64,000 bases of DNA, from positions 248,001-312,000 of the forward strand of contig JAIYBZ010000029.1 of assembly GCA_027488255.1 (NCBI GenBank). Direction: 5' to 3'. The translations under genes were made by a program, and so were the position numbers. Every line of letters starts with the position of its first letter. Positions within the stretch are counted from its first letter, which is position 1. This document shows, piece after piece, positions 43,891 to 52,252 of the stretch. Origin of the DNA: Comamonadaceae bacterium. GTDB taxonomy: Bacteria; Pseudomonadota; Gammaproteobacteria; Burkholderiales; Burkholderiaceae_C. The notes beneath the pieces are model-generated. The model was not told where the DNA came from. It was given only the letters and a program-made list of their open reading frames with translations, and did not search any database.

Positions 43891-44937
43891 ATGAAATCTG
43901 TTGTTTGCCACTCGGCCAAAGACCTGCGCATTGAAAACACCGAGTTGCCCGCCTTGGGCGAACACCAACTGCGCGTGAATGTCGCCTACGGAGGCATCTG
44001 CGGGTCTGACTTGCATTACTACCAACATGGGGGCTTTGGCACGGTGCGCATCAAGCAGCCCATCGCGCTGGGTCACGAGGTGTCTGGCGTGGTAGAAAGC
44101 TCGGGCGCTGCCGTGACCGGCATCGCAAAAGGCCAACGCATCGCCATTTCGCCATCTCGCCCTTGCGGGCAATGCCGCTTTTGCCAAGCGGGTCAACACA
44201 ACCACTGCTTGAACATGCGGTTTTATGGCAGTGCCATGCCCTTCCCGCACATTCAAGGGGCCTTCAGTGAGCAGCTCATCATTGAAGGGTACCAAGCCCA
44301 CCCGATTGCCGACCACCTGAGCTTGTCTGAAGCCGCACTGGCCGAGCCCCTTTCGGTTGGCTTGCACGCCATTCAGCGTGCCGGCAGTGTGTTGGGCAAA
44401 CAGGTTTTGGTCACGGGTTGCGGCCCCATTGGCTCCTTGTTGATTGGCGCCTTGCGCCGCGCCGGAGCGGCGCGCATCGTGGCGGCGGACATCGCCGACT
44501 TGCCCCTGAAATGCGCCAAGGAGATGGGCGCAGACGAGACCATCAACCTCAAAACCCAAGCCGAAGCCTTAGACCGTTACAAGGTCGACAAAGGCCAGTT
44601 TGATGTGGTTTTTGAAGCCTCGGGCAGCGAAGCGGCTTTGCGTGTGGGCTTCGACACCATCGTCCCGCGCGGCGTGCTGATCACCGTCGGCATGGGCGGG
44701 GACATCAGCCTGCCCATGACCCAATTGGTGGCGAAAGAGATCGACATGCGCGGCACCTTCCGCTTTCATGCCGAATTTGCCACCGCGGTGCGCTTTTTGA
44801 ACGAAGGTTTGGTCAACGGCAAACCGGTCATCACCGGCATCGTACCGATGGACCGCGCCCTCGAGGCGTTTGATTTGGCCGCTGACAAAAGCCAGTCGCT
44901 GAAAGTCCAAATCGCCTTTTCCAAGGCCTTGGCCTGA
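43891..44937 (+). CDS. idnD: L-idonate 5-dehydrogenase
   Basis: A 348-residue zinc-dependent medium-chain dehydrogenase. Catalytic zinc ligands are Cys in GGICGSDLHYY and His in LGHEVSGVV. The structural zinc uses four Cys in CGQCRFCQAGQHNHC. GCGPIGSLLIGAL is the nucleotide site. The close pattern to IdnD supports oxidation of L-idonate to 5-keto-D-gluconate, the step before IdnO. It lies 27 bases downstream of idnO. Confidence 0.9.
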   Translation: MKSVVCHSAKDLRIENTELPALGEHQLRVNVAYGGICGSDLHYYQHGGFGTVRIKQPIALGHEVSGVVESSGAAVTGIAKGQRIAISPSRPCGQCRFCQAGQHNHCLNMRFYGSAMPFPHIQGAFSEQLIIEGYQAHPIADHLSLSEAALAEPLSVGLHAIQRAGSVLGKQVLVTGCGPIGSLLIGALRRAGAARIVAADIADLPLKCAKEMGADETINLKTQAEALDRYKVDKGQFDVVFEASGSEAALRVGFDTIVPRGVLITVGMGGDISLPMTQLVAKEIDMRGTFRFHAEFATAVRFLNEGLVNGKPVITGIVPMDRALEAFDLAADKSQSLKVQIAFSKALA

Positions 44938-44969
44938 ACCCCATTCCCCCCACATTGGAAAGACATCTC

Positions 44970-45719
44970 ATGAAAAAAGTGGCCCTCGTCACCGGTGCCA
45001 GTTCGGGCATTGGTCAAGCCTGCGCTTTGGGTTTATTGAATGAAGGCTGGCAGGTGGTGCTGGTCGGTCGGCGCACCGAAGCATTGCAAGACACCGTGGC
45101 CAAAGCGGGTGCTCACGCGGCCAATGGGTTTGTGATGCCCGCCGATGTGTCTGACGAAGCGCAAGTCAAAGCCTTGTTCGACAAGGTGCGCCAACAGTTT
45201 GGCCGCCTTGATTTGTTGTTCAACAACGCCGGTATTTCTTTGGCCACCACCTTGCCTGGCGATGTGTCGGGTGAAGATTGGCGCCGCATGGTCGATGTCA
45301 ATTTGAACGGCGCTTTTTATTGCCTGTCGCATGCCTTCAAGTTGATGCAAGAACAAAGCCCGCAGGGCGGCCGCATCATCAACAACGGCTCCATCTCGGC
45401 CCATGTGCCGCGTTACGGCTCGATTGCCTACACCGCCACCAAACACGCCATCTCGGGTCTGACCAAAGCGGCTTCATTGGATGGTCGCGCGTTCAGCATC
45501 GCAGTGGGACAAATCGACATCGGCAACGTGGCCTCGGACATGACCGAAAAAATGGCCAAGGGTGTGCCGCAAGCCGACGGCACCATTAAAGCCGAACCCC
45601 GCATGGACATGGGCTCGGTGGTGGAGACCTTCCTTACCATGTCGCGCTTGCCGTTGTCGGCCAATATTTTGTTTACCACCGTGATGGCCACCAACATGCC
45701 TTTTGTCGGTCGGGGATAA
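44970..45719 (+). CDS. SDR-family oxidoreductase
   Basis: A 249-residue short-chain dehydrogenase with TGASSGIG at residues 9-16, LLFNNAGIS near 86, and the catalytic GSISAHVPRYGSIAYTATK block. It is a different branch from the idnO-like gene. It could reduce or oxidise another sugar-acid position. The C terminus (ILFTTVMATNMPFVGRG) is typical of a subgroup found in sugar-acid clusters. It sits between idnD and gnd with short gaps and the same strand. Confidence 0.82.
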   Translation: MKKVALVTGASSGIGQACALGLLNEGWQVVLVGRRTEALQDTVAKAGAHAANGFVMPADVSDEAQVKALFDKVRQQFGRLDLLFNNAGISLATTLPGDVSGEDWRRMVDVNLNGAFYCLSHAFKLMQEQSPQGGRIINNGSISAHVPRYGSIAYTATKHAISGLTKAASLDGRAFSIAVGQIDIGNVASDMTEKMAKGVPQADGTIKAEPRMDMGSVVETFLTMSRLPLSANILFTTVMATNMPFVGRG

Positions 45720-45728
45720 GTTTCGCCT

Positions 45729-47138
45729 ATGCAGTTGATGGACATTGGCCTGATTGGCCTGGGGGTGATGGGAGAAAACTTGGCGCTCAATTTGGCGCGC
45801 CAAGGTTTTGCGGTCACTGGTTTTGATCTCGATGCGGGCAAACGCCACAGCTTCAGCCAACGCACACAGGGTCTGCAGGCCAAGGCGGCCCTCTCGCTGC
45901 AAGAATTGGTGAGCAGCCTGCAAAGCCCACGCCGGATTTGGTTGATGGTGCCGGCGGGCTCGGCGGTCGACAGCGTGCTGGCCGATCTGCGGCCGATGTT
46001 GAGCCCGGGTGATGTCGTGATGGATGGCGGCAACACTCTGTACCGAGACACCCAGCGCCGCATACTGACCCTGCAAGGGACCGGTATTTTGTTTGTGGGT
46101 GCGGGAGTGAGCGGCGGTGAAGAAGGCGCCTTGCGGGGACCTGCCCTCATGCCGGGGGGCGACGCGGCCGCATGGCCTTTGTTGAAACCCCTGTTGCAAG
46201 CGATTTCGGCCAAAGCCGACGATGGCCAACCCTGTTGCGAATGGATGGGGCCCGATGGATCGGGACATTTTGTCAAGATGGTGCACAACGGCATTGAATA
46301 TGCCGACATGCAAACCATTTGCGAGGCCTACTGGCTGATGCATGAGTTGCTGGGCATGTCGCCTGCCGACATGAGTGCCGTCTTTCGTCGATGGAACCAA
46401 GGTGAGCTGAGCAGCTACCTGATGGGCATCACGGCTGACATTTTGGCGCACACCGACCCCGAGTCTGGCGATGCATTGGTGAATCTGATTTTGGACACTG
46501 CGGAGCAAAAAGGCACTGGCAAATGGGCCAGCCAAGTGGCGCTGGACTTGGGCGTCACCGCCCCCACCATCGCCAATGCCGTTTTTGCCCGGACCATCAG
46601 CGCCTTGCACCGCGAGCGGGCCAAGGCCTCTCAGGTGTTGCGGGGACCGGCGGTGGTGAACACCGACAACCCGTCGGCGGTGCTCGACAAAATTCAACAA
46701 GCCCTGCTGGCCGCCAAGATCTGCGCTTATGCGCAAGGTTTTAGTCTGCTCAATGCCGCTGACAAAGAGCATCAATGGCAGTTGCCCATGGGCACGGTGG
46801 CGGCGGTTTGGCGTGCGGGCTGCATCATCCGAGCGCGCTTGCTGGAGGACATTCGCTTTGCCCACGAGCGAACGCCTGAGCTGGAAAACCTGCTGATGGA
46901 CCCGCATTTCTCAGCCGTCATGGCGCGATGCCAGCAAGCTTTGCGCGATGTCGTGGCCATGGGGGCGATGCAAGGCGTGGCCATTCCCTCGTTCATGAGC
47001 GCACTGAGCTATTACGATGCGTACCGCTCAGCCCGCTTACCGGCCAACTTGCTGCAAGCGCAACGCGATTATTTTGGCGCGCACCAGTACCAACGCATCG
47101 ACCGACCCGGCAAGTTTCACACCCAATGGGCCACTTGA
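45729..47138 (+). CDS. gnd: 6-phosphogluconate dehydrogenase, decarboxylating
   Basis: This 469-residue enzyme oxidises 6-phosphogluconate to ribulose 5-phosphate and CO2. GLIGLGVMGENLALN is the cofactor site; GVSGGEEGALRGPALMPGG and SGHFVKMVHNGIEY (catalytic Lys) are family signatures; the C-terminal YYDAYRSARLPANLLQAQRD is the 6-phosphogluconate-binding end. It closes the idonate/gluconate run, so the cluster alone can take idonate into the pentose phosphate pathway. It converges on the enolase-family gene with a two-base gap. Confidence 0.95.
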   Translation: MQLMDIGLIGLGVMGENLALNLARQGFAVTGFDLDAGKRHSFSQRTQGLQAKAALSLQELVSSLQSPRRIWLMVPAGSAVDSVLADLRPMLSPGDVVMDGGNTLYRDTQRRILTLQGTGILFVGAGVSGGEEGALRGPALMPGGDAAAWPLLKPLLQAISAKADDGQPCCEWMGPDGSGHFVKMVHNGIEYADMQTICEAYWLMHELLGMSPADMSAVFRRWNQGELSSYLMGITADILAHTDPESGDALVNLILDTAEQKGTGKWASQVALDLGVTAPTIANAVFARTISALHRERAKASQVLRGPAVVNTDNPSAVLDKIQQALLAAKICAYAQGFSLLNAADKEHQWQLPMGTVAAVWRAGCIIRARLLEDIRFAHERTPELENLLMDPHFSAVMARCQQALRDVVAMGAMQGVAIPSFMSALSYYDAYRSARLPANLLQAQRDYFGAHQYQRIDRPGKFHTQWAT

Positions 47139-47140
47139 TG

Positions 47141-48334
47141 TCAGCGGCTCACCCGCACCACCGCATCGGCACGCTTGTGCAGATCGGGCAACAACTCCAG
47201 CCCTAAGCCCGGCTTGCCGTTGAGGCTGATCATGCCTTGCTTGACCTGGGGCAATTCGGTCACGAGTTCTTTGTACCAACCGTTGTAGAAGGCGCGCACG
47301 CTTTCTTGAATCAGCGCGTTGGGGGCATGCAGCGACAAATGCGTGGAGGCCGCCCACACCACGGGTCCGGTGCAATCGTGCGGCGCCACGGGCAGTTGCC
47401 ACGCATCGGCCATGGCCGCAATTTTTCGGGCTTCGGTGAGACCGCCGCACCAACTCAAATCCAGCATGGCCACGCCGGCCACTCCGGTTTGCAAGTAGTC
47501 CTTGAATCCCCATTTGTAGCTCAGCGTTTCGCTGGCGCAAATCAAGGCTTTGCAATCCACCGCATATTGCTTGAGCAAATCAAGGCTGTCCATGCGAATG
47601 GCGTCTTCGTGCCAGAAGGTGTCGAACTCTTGCAGCGCACGCGAAATCTTTTGTGCCATGGGCAAACGCCACAGGCTGTGGAACTCGACCATGATGTCCA
47701 TCTTGTCGCCGACGGCCTTGCGGATTTTGCGAAACGGCTCGAGCGCCGTGTTCAGGTCTTCTGGGCTGATGTATTGCCCGTGCGATTTTTCGGCGGCCAC
47801 ATCAAAGGGCCAAATCTTCATGCCGGTGATGCCTTCGCTCAATAAGGACTCTGCCAGTTCATCCGCGCGGTGCAAAAACCCTTGCAGGTCTTCGTAGGGG
47901 CCAGCGTTGCGCCCTAAACCCCAATTGCTGCTGGTTTGGTTCACGTTGCTGCGAATGTATTGGTAGCCGGCGCAGGTGTTGTAAATGCGGATTTCATCGC
48001 GGCTCTTGCCGCCCAGCGCGGTGTACACCGGCATGCCCGCGGCTTTGCCAAAAATATCCCACAAGGCGATGTCCACCGCCGAATTGCCACGGGTCTCGAC
48101 GCCAGAGCCTCGCCAGCCCAAATAACCGGTGATGTCGCGGATGCGGGATTCGATGGCCAAAGGGTCTTGCCCGACCAGTTTGGGGGCCACCCATTCGTGC
48201 AAATAAGCCTCAACGGCTTGCGCTCCCATGAAGGTTTCACCCAAGCCCGTCAAGCCTTCGTCGGTGTGCAATCGCACCCAGATGATGTTGGGGAATTCGC
48301 CTAATCGGATGGTTTCAAGTTGAGTGATTTTCAT
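47141..48334 (-). CDS. Enolase-superfamily sugar-acid dehydratase (mandelate racemase type)
   Basis: A 397-residue member of the mandelate racemase/muconate lactonizing group. The lid domain contains VRLHTDEGLTGLGETFMG, the barrel has GITGMKIWPFD, the metal-binding EFHSLW, CASETLS, and the general-base His in PVAPHDCTGP. These enzymes abstract the alpha proton of an aldonate; dehydration of a hexonate such as galactonate is likely given the dgoK and dgoA genes nearby. The exact substrate is unknown. A terminator lies just upstream, after dctP. Confidence 0.85.
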   Translation of the reverse strand: MKITQLETIRLGEFPNIIWVRLHTDEGLTGLGETFMGAQAVEAYLHEWVAPKLVGQDPLAIESRIRDITGYLGWRGSGVETRGNSAVDIALWDIFGKAAGMPVYTALGGKSRDEIRIYNTCAGYQYIRSNVNQTSSNWGLGRNAGPYEDLQGFLHRADELAESLLSEGITGMKIWPFDVAAEKSHGQYISPEDLNTALEPFRKIRKAVGDKMDIMVEFHSLWRLPMAQKISRALQEFDTFWHEDAIRMDSLDLLKQYAVDCKALICASETLSYKWGFKDYLQTGVAGVAMLDLSWCGGLTEARKIAAMADAWQLPVAPHDCTGPVVWAASTHLSLHAPNALIQESVRAFYNGWYKELVTELPQVKQGMISLNGKPGLGLELLPDLHKRADAVVRVSR

Positions 48335-48355
48335 GAGGACTCAATTTTTGACGTT

Positions 48356-48387
48356 AAAAAAGCCCCACAGCGAGGTGCTGTGGGGCT
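48356..48387 (-). terminator. Intrinsic terminator between second dctP and the dehydratase gene
   Basis: On the minus strand AGCCCCACAGC and GCTGTGGGGCT make an 11-bp perfect stem with a five-base loop, followed by six U. It lies 12 bases past the dctP stop and about 22 bases before the dehydratase ATG. Confidence 0.9.
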
Positions 48388-48399
48388 GTTGCCGGGGCA

Positions 48400-49407
48400 T
48401 CAACCGCCGCGGGCCTTTTTGAGTTCGTCTTGAACGACCTTGATGGCATCAGGACCAATCGAGTCCTTGTGCTTGTCGTACACCGATGCCACTTTGGCAC
48501 GGATACGGTTTTGCTCTGCTGCAGTCAACTCGTTGACTTGCATGCCCTTGGTTTTCAGACTGGCCAACGATTTTTCGTTCAGCGCGCGATTGGCCGCACG
48601 CTGCACTTTTTGGCCTTCCATGGCTGCCTCACGCAAGACGGCTTGCTCTTGTGGGTTCAGCTGGTCCCAGAGTCTTTTGCTGTACAAGACCAAGAAGGGG
48701 GTGTAGGCGTGACGGGTCACGCTCAGGTACTTTTGCACTTCGTTGAACTTAGAAGTTTCGATCGTGACAAAAGGATTTTCTTGGCCATCGATGGTCTTGG
48801 TTTCCAAAGCCGTGAACACTTCGCCAAACGCCATGGGCACCGCGTTGGTTCCCAAAGTTTTGAAGGTGTCCAAGAAGATGTTGTTCTGCATCACGCGAAC
48901 TTTCACGCCATCAAAGTCTTCCAATTTGGTGACCGGACGCTTGCTGTTGGTGAGGTTGCGGAAACCATTTTCCCAATAGGCCAAGTTCACCAAGCCAGCG
49001 GCTTCGAGCTTGGCATTGAAGTATTTGCCTGCTGCACCGTCCAGCACTGCATCGGCTTCTTTTTCATTGGCAAACAAGAAGGGCAAGTCGAACACACCCA
49101 GCTCTTTGATGATGCCCACCAGTGGCGAGCTGGAGGTGCAGACCATTTCTTGTGTGCCCGCACGCAAAGCCTGTGTGGCGGGCAGGTCGCCACCTGCTGA
49201 GCCACCCCAGAAGGCGGTGATCTTCATTTTTCCGCCGGTTTTGGCAGCCAGCACTTCCTGCATTTTCTTGACCCCCAAACCGACCGGGTGGTCTTCGTTC
49301 ACCCCGTTGGTGAACTTGATATTGCGGTCTGCAAACTGGGCCATGGCGCTGGAGGCCACCAAGAAGGTGCCCGCGATCAGGGTCACCAAATTTCTGCGTT
49401 TCATCAT
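48400..49407 (-). CDS. TRAP transporter substrate-binding protein DctP-type (second system)
   Basis: The 335-residue precursor has a signal peptide ending near SSAMAQ (residue 24). It is the periplasmic receptor of the second TRAP carrier. The ligand Arg sits in GVKVRVMQNNIF, and PMAFGEVFTALETKTIDGQENP is the other family signature in two short parts. The ribosome site AGGAGA lies six bases before the first of two adjacent ATGs. It is the third transporter gene, after dctQ and dctM. Sugar acids are the likely ligands. Confidence 0.93.
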   Translation of the reverse strand: MMKRRNLVTLIAGTFLVASSAMAQFADRNIKFTNGVNEDHPVGLGVKKMQEVLAAKTGGKMKITAFWGGSAGGDLPATQALRAGTQEMVCTSSSPLVGIIKELGVFDLPFLFANEKEADAVLDGAAGKYFNAKLEAAGLVNLAYWENGFRNLTNSKRPVTKLEDFDGVKVRVMQNNIFLDTFKTLGTNAVPMAFGEVFTALETKTIDGQENPFVTIETSKFNEVQKYLSVTRHAYTPFLVLYSKRLWDQLNPQEQAVLREAAMEGQKVQRAANRALNEKSLASLKTKGMQVNELTAAEQNRIRAKVASVYDKHKDSIGPDAIKVVQDELKKARGG

Positions 49408-49444
49408 GACTGTCTCCTTTAGATAAGCACGGGGGGTTAAAAAA

Positions 49445-50743
49445 TCAACTCAACATCCACTTCATCGGCATGATGACGATGGACGGGAATGCCACTAACA
49501 AAGCCAACACAGCCAATTGCGCCCATAAGAACGGCAGAACGCCCTTGAAAGCCGTGTCCATATTGATCTTGGCAACGCCACAGACCACATTGAGTACCGT
49601 ACCAACAGGCGGGGTAATCAATCCGATGGCGTTGTTCATAATGAACAGCACGCCGAAATAAACCGGGTCAATGCCCGCCTTGATGACCAGAGGCATGAGC
49701 ACGGGCGTGAGAATCAGCACCGTGGGCGTGAAGTCAAGTGCCGTGCCCACCACCACCACCAAGAGCATCAAGACCACCATCAATAAGGTCTTGTTGCCCA
49801 TCAAGGGCTCCATCATGCGAGCCACCTCGGCAGGGATATTGGCCACGGTGATCAACCATGCGCTGACCATCGCTGCCGCCACCAAAAACATGATCACCGC
49901 CGTGGTTTTACCGGCCGTCAGAATCAGGCTGTACAACTTAGACCATTCCAATTCGCGGTACACAAAGGCCCCGACGACAAAGCTGTACACCGCCGCCACC
50001 ACCGCCGCTTCAGTGGGTGTGAATACACCAAACTTCATGCCGCCAATGATGAAGATGGGCAAGCCTAAGGCCAAGATGCCCTCGCGGGTGGCTTTGAGTC
50101 TTTCTGACAAGTTCATGCGGGGCGCGGGTTGCACGTTTTCTCGTTTGGCCACCCACCACCAAGTGAGGCCAATGGCCAGGCCCATCAACAAACCCGGAAC
50201 AATGCCGGCCAAAAACAATTTGGTGATGGACACGTTGGCCGCCACACCAAAGATGATGAAACCAATCGAAGGCGGAATGACCGGGGCAATGATGCCGCCC
50301 GAAGCGATCAGCCCGGCAGAGCGGCCCACGTTGTAGCCCGCCCGCTTCATCATGGGAATCAGCAAAGCGGCCAGTGCCGCGGTATCGGCCACCGCAGAAC
50401 CCGACAGCGACGCCATGATGACCGCAGCCAAAACGGCCACGTAGCCGAGTCCACCGCGGAAGTGACCGATCCACGCCATGGCCAAATTCACAATGCGGCG
50501 ACTCAAACCCCCGGCATTCATGAACTCACCCGCCAACAAGAAGAAGGGCACGGCCAACAGGGGGAAGTTGTCGGCGCCATCGACAAAACGTTGCGCCAAG
50601 ATTTGACTGTCAAAGGCATTGATCATGCCGTTGCTGGCCATGTAGGCCATCAGGCACAGGCCGCAAACCAACAAGGAATAGGCAATGGGCATGCCCAGCG
50701 CCATCGCTCCCAACAAACTGAAAACAAAAATGGCGATGGTCAT
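49445..50743 (-). CDS. TRAP transporter large permease DctM-type (second system)
   Basis: A 432-residue multi-pass protein closely similar in layout to the first DctM: FVDGADNFPLLAVPFFLLAG, GSAVADTAALAALLIP, APVIPPSIGFIIFG and NNAIGLITPPVGTVLNVV. It carries substrate with sodium across the inner membrane. Its ATG overlaps the dctQ stop by four bases. The dctP gene follows 37 bases downstream. Confidence 0.95.
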   Translation of the reverse strand: MTIAIFVFSLLGAMALGMPIAYSLLVCGLCLMAYMASNGMINAFDSQILAQRFVDGADNFPLLAVPFFLLAGEFMNAGGLSRRIVNLAMAWIGHFRGGLGYVAVLAAVIMASLSGSAVADTAALAALLIPMMKRAGYNVGRSAGLIASGGIIAPVIPPSIGFIIFGVAANVSITKLFLAGIVPGLLMGLAIGLTWWWVAKRENVQPAPRMNLSERLKATREGILALGLPIFIIGGMKFGVFTPTEAAVVAAVYSFVVGAFVYRELEWSKLYSLILTAGKTTAVIMFLVAAAMVSAWLITVANIPAEVARMMEPLMGNKTLLMVVLMLLVVVVGTALDFTPTVLILTPVLMPLVIKAGIDPVYFGVLFIMNNAIGLITPPVGTVLNVVCGVAKINMDTAFKGVLPFLWAQLAVLALLVAFPSIVIMPMKWMLS

Positions 50744-51291
50744 GCGCGGCTCCTGCCTTCGGGTGTCACCTCATTCAACACCACTGTGTCTTCGGACTCC
50801 ACCACCATCACCAAGTCATCTTCTTTCAGTTGACCGGTAAACAACAAAAACAATTGGTTCACGTTCATCACCGCCATCACACTCGCGGTGATGTAGCCAA
50901 TGCCGTAAATCCAAATCATGGAGATCCCCACCACGGGCGAAATATTGGTCACTTGCAATTCATGCATTTGCCAGGTGCCCCAAAAGAACAAGGCGTTGCA
51001 GCCCAACATCAAGACCTCGCTTAAGAAAAAGCAGATTTTTTTTCCACCCAAAGACAAATGCTGCACCAGCGTATCGACCCCCAAGTGGCCTTTTTCTCGC
51101 ATGGCCACCATGGCGCCGATATAGGTCAACCAGATAAAGCAATAGCGCGACATTTCATCGGAAATGGAAATGCCTGAGTTGAAGCCGTAACGCAACACCA
51201 CATTGCCAAACACCATGATGACCATGGCCACCAAGCAGAGCACCACCAGAAACTCAAGCAGCTTAAAAAACAGATCAATGACTTGTCGCAT
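50740..51291 (-). CDS. TRAP transporter small permease DctQ-type (second system)
   Basis: A 183-residue protein with four membrane spans and the DctQ-type FGNVVLRYGFNSGI and SRYCFIWLTYIGAM segments. The start is taken as the ATG giving MRQVIDLF; a GTG two codons upstream is possible. Either way it overlaps the 3' end of the GntR-type regulator gene, so regulator and transporter are probably one message. Confidence 0.92.
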   Translation of the reverse strand: MRQVIDLFFKLLEFLVVLCLVAMVIMVFGNVVLRYGFNSGISISDEMSRYCFIWLTYIGAMVAMREKGHLGVDTLVQHLSLGGKKICFFLSEVLMLGCNALFFWGTWQMHELQVTNISPVVGISMIWIYGIGYITASVMAVMNVNQLFLLFTGQLKEDDLVMVVESEDTVVLNEVTPEGRSRA

Positions 51292-52048
51292 CCTCACTCA
51301 CTTTCATTTTTCGTCTCAGATGGGTTGGCGCTCCGGCCACCCGTGGCAACTTTCGGCGCGAGGACAAAACTTTTTCAATGTCATCGTTGGCCCCATTGAT
51401 CAACACCATCAAGGCACGTTCTGCCTTGGCAGGGGAATGGGCAATCACGGCATCGAGCACGGCCCTGTGCATGGGCAACGAACTGCGCGGTCCGTCTTTG
51501 ATGCGGGTGGACAACTCAAAACTGGTGCGCAACAAAGCGGCAAGCGCTTTGCCCATCTGAACCAGCATGCGGTTGTGCGAGGCTTGCAGCAAACCTTGGT
51601 GAAAGCGCAAGTCATGCACCACGTAATCACCGCCATGCTCAATCGCGTTTTTCATGCCCAAGAAAGCATCTTCCAAGATGGCGATGTCGGCCTCGGTGGC
51701 TTTTTCAGCCGCCATGCGAACCGCTGCAGGCTCGACCACCAAGCGCAACTCTTGCAAGTCCCGTAAAAATTCAGGCGTCAGTCCCACGTGCGCCTGCCAG
51801 CGGATGACATCGGGGTCAAACCAGTTCCATTGTTCTTCATGCAGGACTCGGGTGCCCAACTTGGGGCCCGTGACCAACAAACCTTTGGCGATCAATGACT
51901 TGATGGCTTCACGCACCACCGTCCGACTCACACCCAATGCGTCACACAGCTGCGGCTCGGGCGGCAGCGTGGCGCCCGCCATGTAACGCCCGGACAGGAT
52001 GGACTGACCGAGGTTTTCGAGCGTGTGAGCGAGGATGTTTTGAACCAT
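51275..52048 (-). CDS. GntR-family regulator with FCD ligand domain
   Basis: A 257-residue FadR-type regulator: winged helix-turn-helix at residues 1-75 (LPPEPQLCDALGVSRTVVRE), then an all-helical FCD domain with LQELRLVVEPAAVRMAAE and metal-type His in HDLRFHQGLL. Members of this group sense sugar acids such as gluconate or galactonate. It overlaps the dctQ gene it precedes and is divergent from the IlvD/Edd-type dehydratase gene, with candidate operators in between. Confidence 0.9.
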   Translation of the reverse strand: MVQNILAHTLENLGQSILSGRYMAGATLPPEPQLCDALGVSRTVVREAIKSLIAKGLLVTGPKLGTRVLHEEQWNWFDPDVIRWQAHVGLTPEFLRDLQELRLVVEPAAVRMAAEKATEADIAILEDAFLGMKNAIEHGGDYVVHDLRFHQGLLQASHNRMLVQMGKALAALLRTSFELSTRIKDGPRSSLPMHRAVLDAVIAHSPAKAERALMVLINGANDDIEKVLSSRRKLPRVAGAPTHLRRKMKVSEDATSH

Positions 52049-52068
52049 GGGTGAGTACGTTTAGGCTA

Positions 52069-52078
52069 ATCATATGAT
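52069..52078. promoter_or_regulatory. Candidate GntR operator (perfect palindrome)
   Basis: ATCATATGAT is a 10-bp perfect palindrome 20 bases upstream of the regulator start. FadR-type regulators bind short AT-rich dyads of this size. It is a likely autoregulatory site. Confidence 0.5.
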
Positions 52079-52185
52079 GAATGAACGCTCAGAAAACCCT
52101 GCGGAAAACCCTGCCTTTGTCGGCTTCGCGTCAAGGGTTTCCACCGATGTCACAAGGTTTACAAGTGGATCGAAAATTGTCAATC

Positions 52186-52195
52186 ATCATACGAA
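52186..52195. promoter_or_regulatory. Second candidate GntR operator
   Basis: ATCATACGAA matches the palindrome at 52069 in eight of ten bases and lies about 58 bases upstream of the dehydratase start in the same divergent spacer (52049-52252). Confidence 0.35.
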
Positions 52196-52252
52196 TAAGC
52201 GCCACAAAAAATCCCCGAACACCCCCTCAACCTGGTCTTTCCTACCCTGCCC

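Noticed and set aside
45474..46907. 477-codon minus-strand frame across gnd
   Set aside because: Shadow of gnd and the preceding SDR; no motifs.
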